From: Bacteroidaceae bacterium
Lineage (GTDB): Bacteria > Bacteroidota > Bacteroidia > Bacteroidales > Bacteroidaceae
Direction: 5' to 3'
DNA length: 15,033 nt
Assembly: GCA_017618515.1 (NCBI GenBank)
Contig: JAFZUB010000183.1
Location: 1 to 15,033 of the forward strand
Part shown: piece by piece, positions 4,993-12,477 of the stretch
Position numbering within the stretch: the stretch's first letter is position 1
Layout of the letters: every line of letters starts with the position of its first letter
Program-made: the position numbers and the translations under genes
Notes under the pieces: generated by a model
What the model saw: only the letters and a program-made list of their open reading frames with translations
What the model was told of the DNA's origin: nothing
Databases searched by the model: none

Positions 4993-7455
4993 ATGAATAT
5001 TTCGTATAAATGGTTGAAGGAGTATGTGGATTTTGACCTTACTCCGCAGCAGACGGCTGACGCTCTGACTTCGATAGGCCTTGAGGTTGGCTCGGTAGAG
5101 GAGGTGCAGTCCGTCAAGGGCGGCCTCAAAGGTCTGGTGATTGGCGAAGTGCTGACTTGTGAGATGCATCCCAACTCTGACCATCTGCATGTGTGCAGCG
5201 TGAACATCGGTGAGGCAGAGCCCTCGCAGATAGTGTGCGGTGCACCTAACGTGGCTGCCGGCCAGAAAGTGGTGGTGGCCACCCTCGGCACTGTGCTCTA
5301 CGACGGTGACCAGTCGTTTACCATCAAGCGCAGTAAGCTGCGCGGAGTGGAGAGCATGGGCATGATATGCGCAGAGGATGAGATTGGCGTGGGTACTGAC
5401 CACAGCGGAATCATTGTGCTGCCGCAGGACACTAAGGTGGGTATGCCCGCCGCCGAGTACTATCAGCTGGAGAGCGACTACGTGATTGAGGTGGACATCA
5501 CGCCGAACCGTGCCGACGCATGTTCGCACTATGGTGTGGCCCGTGACCTCTACGCTTGGCTGGTGCAGAATGGATACAAGACATCGCTACATCGCCCCAC
5601 GACTGACGCTTTCCGCGTGGACAATCATGACCTCGAGATAGACGTGCAGATACGCGACGAGCAGCGCTGTCCGCGCTACGCTGCAGTGAGTGTAACAGGC
5701 TGCCACGTAGCCGAAAGCCCTGAATGGCTCAAGCAGAAACTGAACATCATCGGTCTGCGTCCAATCAACAATATCGTAGATATCACCAATTATATACTAC
5801 ACGCGTATGGACAGCCGTTGCACTGCTTCGACGCCGACATGATCAAGGGTCGCACCATCGTGGTGGATACCCTGGCAGAAGGCACGCCGTTTGTCACCCT
5901 CGACGGAGTGGAGCACAAGCTGAGCAGTGAGGATCTGGCTATTTGCAACGTGGAGGAGCCGATGTGTATCGCCGGTGTGTTTGGCGGTAAAGGCTCGGGC
6001 ACATATGAGACGACGACTAACGTGCTGTTTGAGTCAGCGTACTTTAACCCGACAACTATCCGCAAGTCGGCACGCCGTCACGGACTGAGCACTGATGCGA
6101 GCTTCCGTTTTGAGCGTGGCATTGACCCCAACGGCACCATCTACGCTTTAAAGCAGGCTGCCATCATGGCTTGCGAGTTGGCTGGCGGCAAGGTGAGCAT
6201 GGACATTAAGGATGTGTATCCGCAGCCTATTGACGACTTCAAGGTGGAGCTGGACTACGATTATGCCTACGAGCTGATGGGTAAGAACATCGGCAAGGAC
6301 ACTGTGAAGAACATCCTGCAGAGCCTCGAGGTAAAGATTGATGCTGAAACCGACAAGGGCCTGAGCCTAACGGTGCCCGCTTACAGGGTGGATGTCACTC
6401 GTCCGTGCGACGTGGTGGAGGATATCCTGCGCATATACGGATATAATAATGTAGAGATTCCGTCGATGGTACGCTCGTCACTAACTGTGAAGGGCGAGAC
6501 GGACCGTAGTAACAGGCTACAGCAGCGCATCAGCGAGCAGCTGACGGCGCAGGGCTTTAATGAAATAATGAACAACTCGCTGACGCGTGCCGCCTACTAC
6601 GAGGGACTGGATAGCTATCCCGCTGACCGTAGCGTGAGGTTGATGAATCCGCTGAGTGAGGACCTGAGCGTGATGCGACAGACACTGCTGTTTGGCGGTC
6701 TGGAGTCGCTGCGCTTCAATATTAATCATAAGTGCCCCAATCTGATGATGTATGAGTTTGGCAAGGAGTACTCCTATGCCGCTGACGACCGCAAAGAGGG
6801 TCAGCCCCTGGCTCCCTACGACGAGTGCATGCATCTCGGCCTGTGGATCACGGGCAAGCGTGTGGAGGGCTCATGGGCTCACGCCAACGAGGAGTTCTCG
6901 TTCTATAACCTCAAGGGCTATGTGGAGGATATCTTCAGCCGTTTGGGCATCAGTCTGGGACAGCTCTTCTTCAAGGAGTGCACGCAGGACATCTACTCGG
7001 CAGCGTTGCAGATAGAGGACCGCAATGGCAAGGTTTATGCCACGCTGGGCGTGGTAAGCCCTAAGGCCTTAAAGCTGGCGGAGCTGAAGACGCAGGTGTA
7101 CTACGCTGACCTCGACTGGGAGGCACTGATGAAGAAGTGCCGCAAGAACAAGGTGAGCTTCACCGAGATAAGCAAGTATCCTGCTGTGAGCCGCGATCTG
7201 GCACTGCTGATTGACAAGGAGGTAAGCTTCCTCCAGGTAGAGACTGTGGCCTACCAGACGGAACGCAATCTGCTCAAGAAGGTGGAACTCTTTGATGTAT
7301 ACGAGGGCAAGAATCTGCCCGCGAGCAAGAAGAGCTATGCAGTCAACTTCACCCTGCAAGACACGGAGAAGACGCTTACCGACAAGCACATCGACCACGT
7401 GATGCAAAGTCTTATCGCTCAGTTTAAGCAGAAACTTAACGCAGAACTAAGATAA
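4993..7455 (+). CDS. pheT: Phenylalanyl-tRNA synthetase beta subunit
   Basis: The beta chain of the (alpha-beta)2 enzyme that charges tRNA-Phe. It holds the tRNA-binding, editing and anticodon-recognition modules, while the active site is on PheS. The 820 residues fit the bacterial long form. The N-terminal helix begins MNISYKWLKEYVD, followed by an EMAP-II-like OB tRNA-binding domain (about 40-150, with HPNSDHLHVC and VCGAPN). The B3/4 editing domain (about 215-395) contains NNIVDITNYILHAYGQPLHCFD and SFRFERG. B5 (about 405-480) ends in RPCDVVEDILRIYGYNN, and the catalytic-like B6/B7 core spans about 490-690. The FDX-ACB anticodon domain (about 725-818) contains KYPAVSRDLALLID. No truncation or frameshift is visible. 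pheS is not in this window. yebC follows after 42 bases without an obvious promoter, so the two are probably co-transcribed. Confidence 0.97.
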   Translation: MNISYKWLKEYVDFDLTPQQTADALTSIGLEVGSVEEVQSVKGGLKGLVIGEVLTCEMHPNSDHLHVCSVNIGEAEPSQIVCGAPNVAAGQKVVVATLGTVLYDGDQSFTIKRSKLRGVESMGMICAEDEIGVGTDHSGIIVLPQDTKVGMPAAEYYQLESDYVIEVDITPNRADACSHYGVARDLYAWLVQNGYKTSLHRPTTDAFRVDNHDLEIDVQIRDEQRCPRYAAVSVTGCHVAESPEWLKQKLNIIGLRPINNIVDITNYILHAYGQPLHCFDADMIKGRTIVVDTLAEGTPFVTLDGVEHKLSSEDLAICNVEEPMCIAGVFGGKGSGTYETTTNVLFESAYFNPTTIRKSARRHGLSTDASFRFERGIDPNGTIYALKQAAIMACELAGGKVSMDIKDVYPQPIDDFKVELDYDYAYELMGKNIGKDTVKNILQSLEVKIDAETDKGLSLTVPAYRVDVTRPCDVVEDILRIYGYNNVEIPSMVRSSLTVKGETDRSNRLQQRISEQLTAQGFNEIMNNSLTRAAYYEGLDSYPADRSVRLMNPLSEDLSVMRQTLLFGGLESLRFNINHKCPNLMMYEFGKEYSYAADDRKEGQPLAPYDECMHLGLWITGKRVEGSWAHANEEFSFYNLKGYVEDIFSRLGISLGQLFFKECTQDIYSAALQIEDRNGKVYATLGVVSPKALKLAELKTQVYYADLDWEALMKKCRKNKVSFTEISKYPAVSRDLALLIDKEVSFLQVETVAYQTERNLLKKVELFDVYEGKNLPASKKSYAVNFTLQDTEKTLTDKHIDHVMQSLIAQFKQKLNAELR

Positions 7456-7462
7456 AGCTTGT

Positions 7463-7494
7463 GAAATCGTAAAATAATTAAATCGTCAAATAAA
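7463..7494. repeat. 8-base periodic tract in the pheT-yebC gap
   Basis: The units are GAAATCGT (7463), AAAATAAT (7471), TAAATCGT (7479) and CAAATAAA (7487). The left part shares a 15-base identity (7459-7473) with the pheT leader. It fills nearly the entire 42-base gap and ends three bases before the yebC ATG. Confidence 0.5.
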
Positions 7495-7497
7495 ACT

Positions 7498-8232
7498 ATG
7501 GGAAGAGCATTTGAATACCGCAAGGCAGCAAAGCTGAAGAGATGGGGCCACATGGCCAAGACGTTCACTAGGTTGGGCAAGCAGATTGCCATTGCCGTGA
7601 AGCAGAGCGGCCCCGAGCCCGAGAACAATCCTGCACTGCGAAGCATTATCGCTGTGTGCAAGCGCGAGAATATGCCGAAAGACAATATCGAACGCGCTAT
7701 CAAAAACGCTATGGGCAAGGACCAGAGCGAGTATAAGAACATGACCTACGAAGGATACGGTCCCCACGGCATTGCTATCTTTGTGGACACACTGACTGAC
7801 AATCCCACCCGCACCGTGGCCGATGTACGCTCGGTGTTCAACAAGTTCAGTGGCAACCTCGGCACAATGGGTAGCCTCGCGTTTCTGTTTGACCACAAGT
7901 GCGTGTTTACCTTCAAGAAGAAGGACGGTATGGACATGGACGAGTTTATCCTTGACGTGATTGACCTCGGCGTGGAGGATGAGTATGACGAAGACCCTGA
8001 GGAGGGCACGCTGACTATCTACGGTGACCCGAAGAGCTACGGCGAGATACAGAAATATCTCGAGGAGAACGGCTACGAAGACGTGGGCGGCGAGTTTACC
8101 TATGTGCCCAACGACCTGAAGAGCGTGACAGCGGAGCAGCGCGAGACCATCGACAAGATGGTGGAGAAGCTGGAGGACTTCGACGACGTTCAGACGGTCT
8201 ATACCAATATGGAGCCTGCCCCGGTAGAGTAG
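7498..8232 (+). CDS. yebC: YebC/PmpR family protein
   Basis: A 244-residue member of the YebC/PmpR (TACO1) family, of typical full length. The N-terminal domain opens MGRAFEYRKAAKLKRWGHMA, the Bacteroidetes version of the AGHSKW start. It continues with NPALRSIIAVCKRENMPKDNIERAIKNA (about 42-69) and the family-typical YEGYGPHGIAIFVDTLTDNPTRT (about 84-106). Acidic domains two and three follow. Members were first described as transcription regulators. More recent work on bacterial YebC and mitochondrial TACO1 points to relief of ribosome stalling, especially at proline stretches, and the position behind pheT suits a translation role. This protein contains no DNA-binding HTH that I can recognise. 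The start ATG is preceded by AAATAAAACT, the usual A-rich context here. A bidirectional terminator follows the stop. Confidence 0.93.
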   Translation: MGRAFEYRKAAKLKRWGHMAKTFTRLGKQIAIAVKQSGPEPENNPALRSIIAVCKRENMPKDNIERAIKNAMGKDQSEYKNMTYEGYGPHGIAIFVDTLTDNPTRTVADVRSVFNKFSGNLGTMGSLAFLFDHKCVFTFKKKDGMDMDEFILDVIDLGVEDEYDEDPEEGTLTIYGDPKSYGEIQKYLEENGYEDVGGEFTYVPNDLKSVTAEQRETIDKMVEKLEDFDDVQTVYTNMEPAPVE

Positions 8233-8250
8233 GGGAGAGCACTCTATGAA

Positions 8251-8290
8251 ACGACAAAGTCGCAAGGCAATTTGCTTTGCGACTTTGTTT
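8251..8290. terminator. Bidirectional terminator between yebC and ribE
   Basis: ACAAAGTCGCAA (8254-8265) pairs perfectly with TTGCGACTTTGT (8277-8288). The inner bases GGCA and TGCT extend the stem to about 15 pairs around a 3-base loop. It lies 21 bases after the yebC stop and 20 bases past the ribE stop on the other strand. T-rich flanks occur on the plus strand (TTTGTTT), and the convergent geometry suits termination of both genes. Confidence 0.85.
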
Positions 8291-8308
8291 GTATATGAAA
8301 GACTATTG

Positions 8309-8932
8309 TCAGCCCAACTGCTGCATACGTGCCACGAGCTTGCCGAGGATGTCAAACTCTATGTTGACAATGGTGCCTGGGCGGATGCTTTGGAAATTGG
8401 TGTTTTCGTAGGTAAAGGGAATGATGTTCACCTGAAAGGTGTCGTCAGTTGGATTGCATACAGTGAGGCTCACGCCGTTGACGGTGACGCTACCCTTGTC
8501 GGCGCAGAAATAGCCGCGCTTGACCATAGCGGGATCGAAGGGATGGCGGAAGGTGTAGATATAGCTGCCGTTGGCATCTTCGAGACCTATGCATTCGGCG
8601 GTGGTATCGACGTGGCCTTGCACTATGTGGCCGTCGAAGCGTCCGTTGGCGGGCATGGAGCGCTCAATATTGACCAGGTCGCCCACTTTGAGCAGCCCGA
8701 TATTAGTGCGCTCGATAGTCTCACGCATAGCGGTGACGGTATATAGCTCTTGACTTCCTACTCTTGACTCTTTACTCTTGTCTGTAATGGTAAGGCACAC
8801 GCCGTTGTGGGCGAGGCTCTGTGCTACGCTCAACTCGTCGGTGATGGGGCTCGATAGAGTGAGGTCAAGGTTGTCGCCTGTGCGGCTGATGGCCCTCACG
8901 GTGGCCATGGATTCTATTATTCCGGTAAACAC
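8309..8932 (-). CDS. ribE: Riboflavin synthase, alpha-type, GTG start
   Basis: Catalyses the dismutation of two 6,7-dimethyl-8-ribityllumazine molecules to riboflavin, the last step of vitamin B2 synthesis. The 207 residues hold two homologous lumazine-binding beta-barrels. The first (1 to about 95) has MFTGIIE, HNGVCLT (42-48) and ERTNIG (74-79). The second (about 98-195) has GHIVQGHVD (101-109) and VNGVSLT (151-157). The start codon is GTG (bases 8932-8930). MFTGI is the nearly invariant N-terminus of this family and the domain needs it, so the GTG start is well supported. Compared with domain 2, the segment after GVCLT in domain 1 is seven residues longer. The extra residues are encoded by a heptamer tandem tract (residues 52-62). 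The gene lies 40 bases behind merR on the same strand with no promoter in between, so it is probably a merR-ribE transcript. Confidence 0.95.
   Translation of the reverse strand: MFTGIIESMATVRAISRTGDNLDLTLSSPITDELSVAQSLAHNGVCLTITDKSKESRVGSQELYTVTAMRETIERTNIGLLKVGDLVNIERSMPANGRFDGHIVQGHVDTTAECIGLEDANGSYIYTFRHPFDPAMVKRGYFCADKGSVTVNGVSLTVCNPTDDTFQVNIIPFTYENTNFQSIRPGTIVNIEFDILGKLVARMQQLG
8752..8779 (-). repeat. Heptamer tandem tract inside the ribE coding sequence
   Basis: On the plus strand the units are GACTTCC (8752), TACTCTT (8759), GACTCTT (8766) and TACTCTT (8773). In the ribE frame they encode about KSKESRVGSQE (residues 52-62). The 11-base ACTCTTTACTC at 8767-8777 recurs in the intergenic tract at 13995-14005. 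Intergenic-type repeat DNA inside a conserved enzyme gene is unusual. Confidence 0.75.
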
Positions 8933-8941
8933 GGGATTATT

Positions 8942-8962
8942 AATTGAAAATTGAAGATTGAA
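8942..8962. repeat. Heptamer tandem tract in the merR-ribE gap
   Basis: The plus-strand units are AATTGAA (8942), AATTGAA (8949) and GATTGAA (8956). They fill half of the 40-base gap and lie 10-30 bases before the ribE GTG in its mRNA. Confidence 0.65.
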
Positions 8963-8972
8963 ATTCTGTTAT

Positions 8973-9350
8973 CTACTGTTGTTCAATCTCATACTCGTGG
9001 TCAGCGACAACACCGCCGAGGTTTGTGCGGAGCTCTACGAGCTGGGCACGAATAGCCTGGAGTGTCTCAATGGCCTCGTTGCTGCGGTAGGCTCCGTCTT
9101 TGTTCTTGCGGAGCACGTCGCGGGCTGCGGCGAGCTTCATGCCACGGCGTTTAACAAGGTCGTGGATTACTCCGATGAGCTTCACGTCGTCCTTGGAGTA
9201 CTGGCGTATGTCTCTGCCGGCACGGCGTGGCTTGAGCTGTGGAAACTCTGTCTCCCAATAACGGAGCAGCGATTCGTTGACATCATACATCTTTGCTACT
9301 TCCTGGATGGAGTAGTATTTCTTAAGGTCTTTGTTGGTGTTGAGAGCCAT
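8973..9350 (-). CDS. MerR-family transcriptional regulator
   Basis: A 125-residue protein with an N-terminal MerR winged helix-turn-helix. The HTH is YYSIQEVAKMYDVNESLLRYWE (about 12-33), and the wing region has PRRAGRDIRQYSKDDVKLI (41-59). A second helical pair (about 60-85) and a short helix (about 90-112) for dimerisation follow. There is no C-terminal ligand domain and no cysteine anywhere in the protein, so metal or thiol sensing of the classical MerR, CueR or SoxR kind is unlikely. The target and signal are unknown. It diverges from alaS, and the two -7 boxes are only 12 bases apart, so it could bind there and affect its own gene, ribE downstream and alaS. That is inference from position. 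The start ATG (9350-9348) leads straight into the family sequence. Confidence 0.9.
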   Translation of the reverse strand: MALNTNKDLKKYYSIQEVAKMYDVNESLLRYWETEFPQLKPRRAGRDIRQYSKDDVKLIGVIHDLVKRRGMKLAAARDVLRKNKDGAYRSNEAIETLQAIRAQLVELRTNLGGVVADHEYEIEQQ

Positions 9351-9378
9351 AAGAGCGTTTTATTTGTGTTTTAGACTG

Positions 9379-9386
9379 CAAATGTA
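9379..9386 (-). promoter_or_regulatory. -7 box for merR-ribE
   Basis: Read on the minus strand, this is TACATTTG, a match to TAnnTTTG, 28 bases before the merR ATG. The nearest upstream TTTG (9414-9411 on the minus strand) gives a 24-base spacer, longer than the usual 19-21, so promoter strength may depend on an activator. MerR-family activators are known to work on overlong spacers, though in other sigma contexts. Confidence 0.55.
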
Positions 9387-9398
9387 ATGATTTATTCG

Positions 9399-9406
9399 TA
9401 ATTTTG
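9399..9406 (+). promoter_or_regulatory. -7 box for alaS
   Basis: TAATTTTG fits TAnnTTTG. No good TTTG lies 19-21 bases upstream; that interval is occupied by the merR -7 box. The inferred start near 9411-9413 gives a leader of only about 14-28 bases, depending on which ATG is used. Confidence 0.6.
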
Positions 9407-9426
9407 CGGTCAAATAAAAACAGAAA

Positions 9427-12063
9427 ATGCAAAATATGATGACAGCAAAAGAAATTAGAAATTCTTTTAAGAGTTTTTTTGAGTCGAAAGGTCACCTTGT
9501 GGTGCCCTCTGCTCCTATGGTTGTGAAGGATGACCCGACGCTGATGTTCACCAACGCGGGTATGAATCAATTTAAGGATGTAATCCTGGGCAACGCGGAG
9601 CCTAAGAGCCGTCGTGTTACCGACTCGCAGAAGTGTCTGCGCGTGAGCGGCAAGCACAACGACCTCGAAGAGGTGGGCCACGACACCTATCACCACACCA
9701 TGTTTGAGATGTTGGGCAACTGGAGCTTCGGCGATTACTTTAAGCAAGAGGCTATTGCCTGGGCATGGGAGTATCTGGTGGACGTACTCAAGATAGACAA
9801 GACGATATTGTATGCTACTGTGTTTGAGGGTGCTCCCGACGAGGGGCTGGAGCGCGACAACGAGGCTGCCGGCTACTGGGAGAAGTATCTGCCCAAAGAC
9901 CATATAATCAACGGCAACAAGCACGACAACTTCTGGGAGATGGGTGATACAGGGCCGTGCGGTCCGTGCTCGGAGATACATATCGACCTGCGCAGCGACG
10001 AAGAGAAGGCCAAGGTGCCCGGCGCTGAGTTGGTGAACAAGGACAATCCTCAGGTCATCGAGATATGGAACCTCGTCTTTATGCAGTATAACCGCAAGGC
10101 CGACCACTCACTGGAGCCGCTGCCCGCCAAGGTCATTGACACGGGTATGGGTTTCGAGCGTCTGTGTATGGCGCTGCAGGGCAAGAAGAGCAACTACGAC
10201 ACCGACGTCTTCCAACCACTGATAAAGGCTATCAGTAGCCTGAGCGGCGCCGAGTATGGCAAGGACGCCAGGAAGGACGTGGCCATGCGCGTGATTGCCG
10301 ACCATGTTCGCGCCATTGCTTTCTCTATTGCCGACGGTCAGCTGCCAGGCAATGCCAAGGCAGGCTATGTGATACGCCGTATACTCCGCCGCGCTGTGAG
10401 ATATGGCTACACTTTCCTCGGTTTCCAAGAAGCGTTTATGTATAAGTTGCTGCCCACTCTCATCGGCGAGATGGGTGAGGCCTACCCTGAGCTGGAGGGT
10501 CAGAAAGTGCTCATCTCCAAGGTTATGAAGGAGGAGGAAGAGGCTTTCTTGCGTACGCTGGCCACGGGTATCAATCTGCTGGATGGCGTGATTAGCGACA
10601 CCAAGAAACAGGGCAAGACTGTGATTGACGGTGTACAGGCATTTACGCTGTTCGACACTTTCGGCTTCCCCCTCGACCTCACGGAGCTTATCTGCCATGA
10701 GCAGGGACTGAGCGTTGATACCAAGGCCTTTGACGCCGAGATGCAGAAGCAGAAAGAGCGTGCCCGCAATGCTGCCGCCATCGACGCCTCCGACTGGGTG
10801 GTGCTGGCTCAGGGTGAGACGCAGACCCATTACCTTGACGAGACAGAGCATCCGTGCCGTATACTCAAATACCGCCGCATAGAGCAGAAGAATAAGGTGT
10901 ACTACGAGCTGGTGCTCGACCATACTCCTTTCTATGCTGAGATGGGTGGTCAGGTAGGCGACAGCGGTGTGCTGGTGAGCGATAGCGAGGAGGTGAAGAT
11001 TTTTGACGTGAAGCGTGAGAACAACCTGCCCATCCACCTCACTGCCAAGATGCCCGAGCATCCCGAGGCTGACTTCATGGCTAAGGTTAACCTGGAGCGT
11101 CGCCGTGCCTCGGAGGCCAACCACTCTGCCACCCACCTTATCGACCAGGCACTGCGTGAAGTGCTTGGTACTCATGTGGAGCAGAAGGGCTCGCTGGTAA
11201 CTCCAGAGGGGCTGCGCTTTGACTTCAGTCATTTTCAGAAGGTTACCCATGAGGAGCTGCGCAAGGTGGAGCGCATAGTCAATGCTCGTATACGCCAGAA
11301 CATACCTATTCAAGATCATCGCGACATGCCGCTGGAGGAAGCCAAGAAGCTGGGTGCCATGGCACTCTTTGGTGAGAAATACGGCGACAAGGTGCGCGTG
11401 GTGCAGTTTGACAATAGCATCGAGTTCTGCGGTGGCTGCCATGTAAAGGCCACGGGACAGATAGGCTTTGTGCGCATCGTGTCGGAGAGTAGCGTGGCTG
11501 CCGGAGTGCGCCGTATCGAGGCCATCACCGGTGAGGTTGCCGAGGAGAGTCTCTACCAGATGGAGGAGATGCTCTTTACCATCCGCGACATCCTTGGCCA
11601 GAAGGATATAAAGGCTGCCATACAGAAGACTATCGCAGAGAACGCCGAGCTCCACAAGCAGATGGAAGAGGCGCAGAAGGAGCGTCTGATGAAGGTGCGC
11701 AACGAGATAATCGAGGCTGCCGAGGTCAATGCCGACGGCGTGAGGGTAGTGAAGCACGTGTTTATTGCCGATATACCTGCCAACACCGTCAAGGATCTTG
11801 CCTTCCAAGTTGCCAATGTGCTGCCCGAGAAGACCTTCTGCGTATATGGCAGCAAGAGTGACGACAAGCCGCTCATTACCGTGATGATAAGCAAAGACCT
11901 TGTGACAGAGCGCAATCTGCATGCCGGCAATCTGGTGAGAGAGGCCGCTAAGCTTATCCAGGGTGGCGGTGGCGGTGCACCTCATTTCGCCACTGCTGGC
12001 GGCAAGGACACCACAGGTATCGACGCTGCCGTAGATAAGGTGGTAGAGCTGGCGGGATTGTAG
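9427..12063 (+). CDS. alaS: Alanyl-tRNA synthetase
   Basis: Charges tRNA-Ala and hydrolyses misacylated Ser- or Gly-tRNA-Ala. The 878 residues have the full bacterial architecture. The class II catalytic core (about 1-245) contains [45 protein letters not shown] and [13 protein letters not shown] helical tRNA-recognition domain follows (to about 450). The editing domain has the zinc ligands H566-x3-H570 (NHSATHL) and C668-x3-H672 (CGGCH), and C671 is an additional cysteine. A coiled linker (about 700-760) and the C-Ala domain with [16 protein letters not shown] near the end complete the protein. Three in-frame ATGs lie close together (9427, 9436, 9439). The third would give MTAKEIR, the usual start in relatives as I recall them, so the true start is uncertain by up to four residues. 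A membrane protein and a helicase follow in the same direction with little or no gap. Its substrate tRNA-Ala is encoded about 5.4 kb upstream. Confidence 0.97.
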   Translation: MQNMMTAKEIRNSFKSFFESKGHLVVPSAPMVVKDDPTLMFTNAGMNQFKDVILGNAEPKSRRVTDSQKCLRVSGKHNDLEEVGHDTYHHTMFEMLGNWSFGDYFKQEAIAWAWEYLVDVLKIDKTILYATVFEGAPDEGLERDNEAAGYWEKYLPKDHIINGNKHDNFWEMGDTGPCGPCSEIHIDLRSDEEKAKVPGAELVNKDNPQVIEIWNLVFMQYNRKADHSLEPLPAKVIDTGMGFERLCMALQGKKSNYDTDVFQPLIKAISSLSGAEYGKDARKDVAMRVIADHVRAIAFSIADGQLPGNAKAGYVIRRILRRAVRYGYTFLGFQEAFMYKLLPTLIGEMGEAYPELEGQKVLISKVMKEEEEAFLRTLATGINLLDGVISDTKKQGKTVIDGVQAFTLFDTFGFPLDLTELICHEQGLSVDTKAFDAEMQKQKERARNAAAIDASDWVVLAQGETQTHYLDETEHPCRILKYRRIEQKNKVYYELVLDHTPFYAEMGGQVGDSGVLVSDSEEVKIFDVKRENNLPIHLTAKMPEHPEADFMAKVNLERRRASEANHSATHLIDQALREVLGTHVEQKGSLVTPEGLRFDFSHFQKVTHEELRKVERIVNARIRQNIPIQDHRDMPLEEAKKLGAMALFGEKYGDKVRVVQFDNSIEFCGGCHVKATGQIGFVRIVSESSVAAGVRRIEAITGEVAEESLYQMEEMLFTIRDILGQKDIKAAIQKTIAENAELHKQMEEAQKERLMKVRNEIIEAAEVNADGVRVVKHVFIADIPANTVKDLAFQVANVLPEKTFCVYGSKSDDKPLITVMISKDLVTERNLHAGNLVREAAKLIQGGGGGAPHFATAGGKDTTGIDAAVDKVVELAGL

Positions 12064-12084
12064 CAAATACGGAGTAAGGAGAAA

Positions 12085-12477
12085 GTGATAAGCAAATCCG
12101 ACATATATTTTGCATTGCTGCTAGCATATTTCCTTATATGGGGAGCCGTGTTGGCTATGCCAGACTACAGTATGCTCAACGTGGGGCGCATAGCCATGCG
12201 CTTTGCTCTGCTGGCTGTGATGTTGGCTGCAGTGCTGGCGCTGGTTGCTTATCTAAGGGGCAAGCCCTTGTTTGGGCGCTCCAAGTCAATGTATTTCTCA
12301 TGGGGCAGGGTAGTGCCGGCGTCCGTTATCGTGTCGGGCGGCTATGTGCTGCTCAACTGGCTCGCCTTGCCGTCACCCGTCACTGCCAAGCAGTGGATAG
12401 CATTGTTGGCACTGTTTCTCGGTGGCTGCATCGTACTGATGCTTTATTTCTATAGCCTAGTGCAAAAGCCAAAATGA
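12085..12477 (+). CDS. Small four-helix membrane protein of unknown function
   Basis: I do not recognise the family. The 130 residues contain four clear hydrophobic segments at about 7-25, 35-57, 76-94 and 103-126, with short loops and no signal peptidase site. Basic residues cluster between helices 2 and 3 (RGKPLFGRSK, about 58-67) and at the C-terminus (VQKPK), suggesting both termini and that loop face the cytoplasm. The start is GTG 12085. GGAG at 12071-12074 and AAGGAG at 12076-12081 lie upstream, so this is one of the few places here with Shine-Dalgarno-like sequence. The gap from alaS is 21 bases, and the stop TGA overlaps the helicase ATG in ATGA (12474-12477), which implies co-transcription and probably translational coupling with the helicase. 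It could be specific to this lineage. The coding call rests on the overlap, the start signal and the hydrophobic pattern. Confidence 0.75.
   Translation: MISKSDIYFALLLAYFLIWGAVLAMPDYSMLNVGRIAMRFALLAVMLAAVLALVAYLRGKPLFGRSKSMYFSWGRVVPASVIVSGGYVLLNWLALPSPVTAKQWIALLALFLGGCIVLMLYFYSLVQKPK

Noticed and set aside
8246..8746. 166-codon plus-strand frame opposite ribE
   Set aside because: It begins at the terminator hairpin and runs antisense to ribE, whose two lumazine-binding domains are unambiguous.
10108..12066. 652-codon open frame on the minus strand opposite alaS
   Set aside because: It is fully antisense to a clearly conserved AlaRS coding sequence and its translation resembles no family I know. 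Long antisense frames arise from the codon usage of the sense gene.
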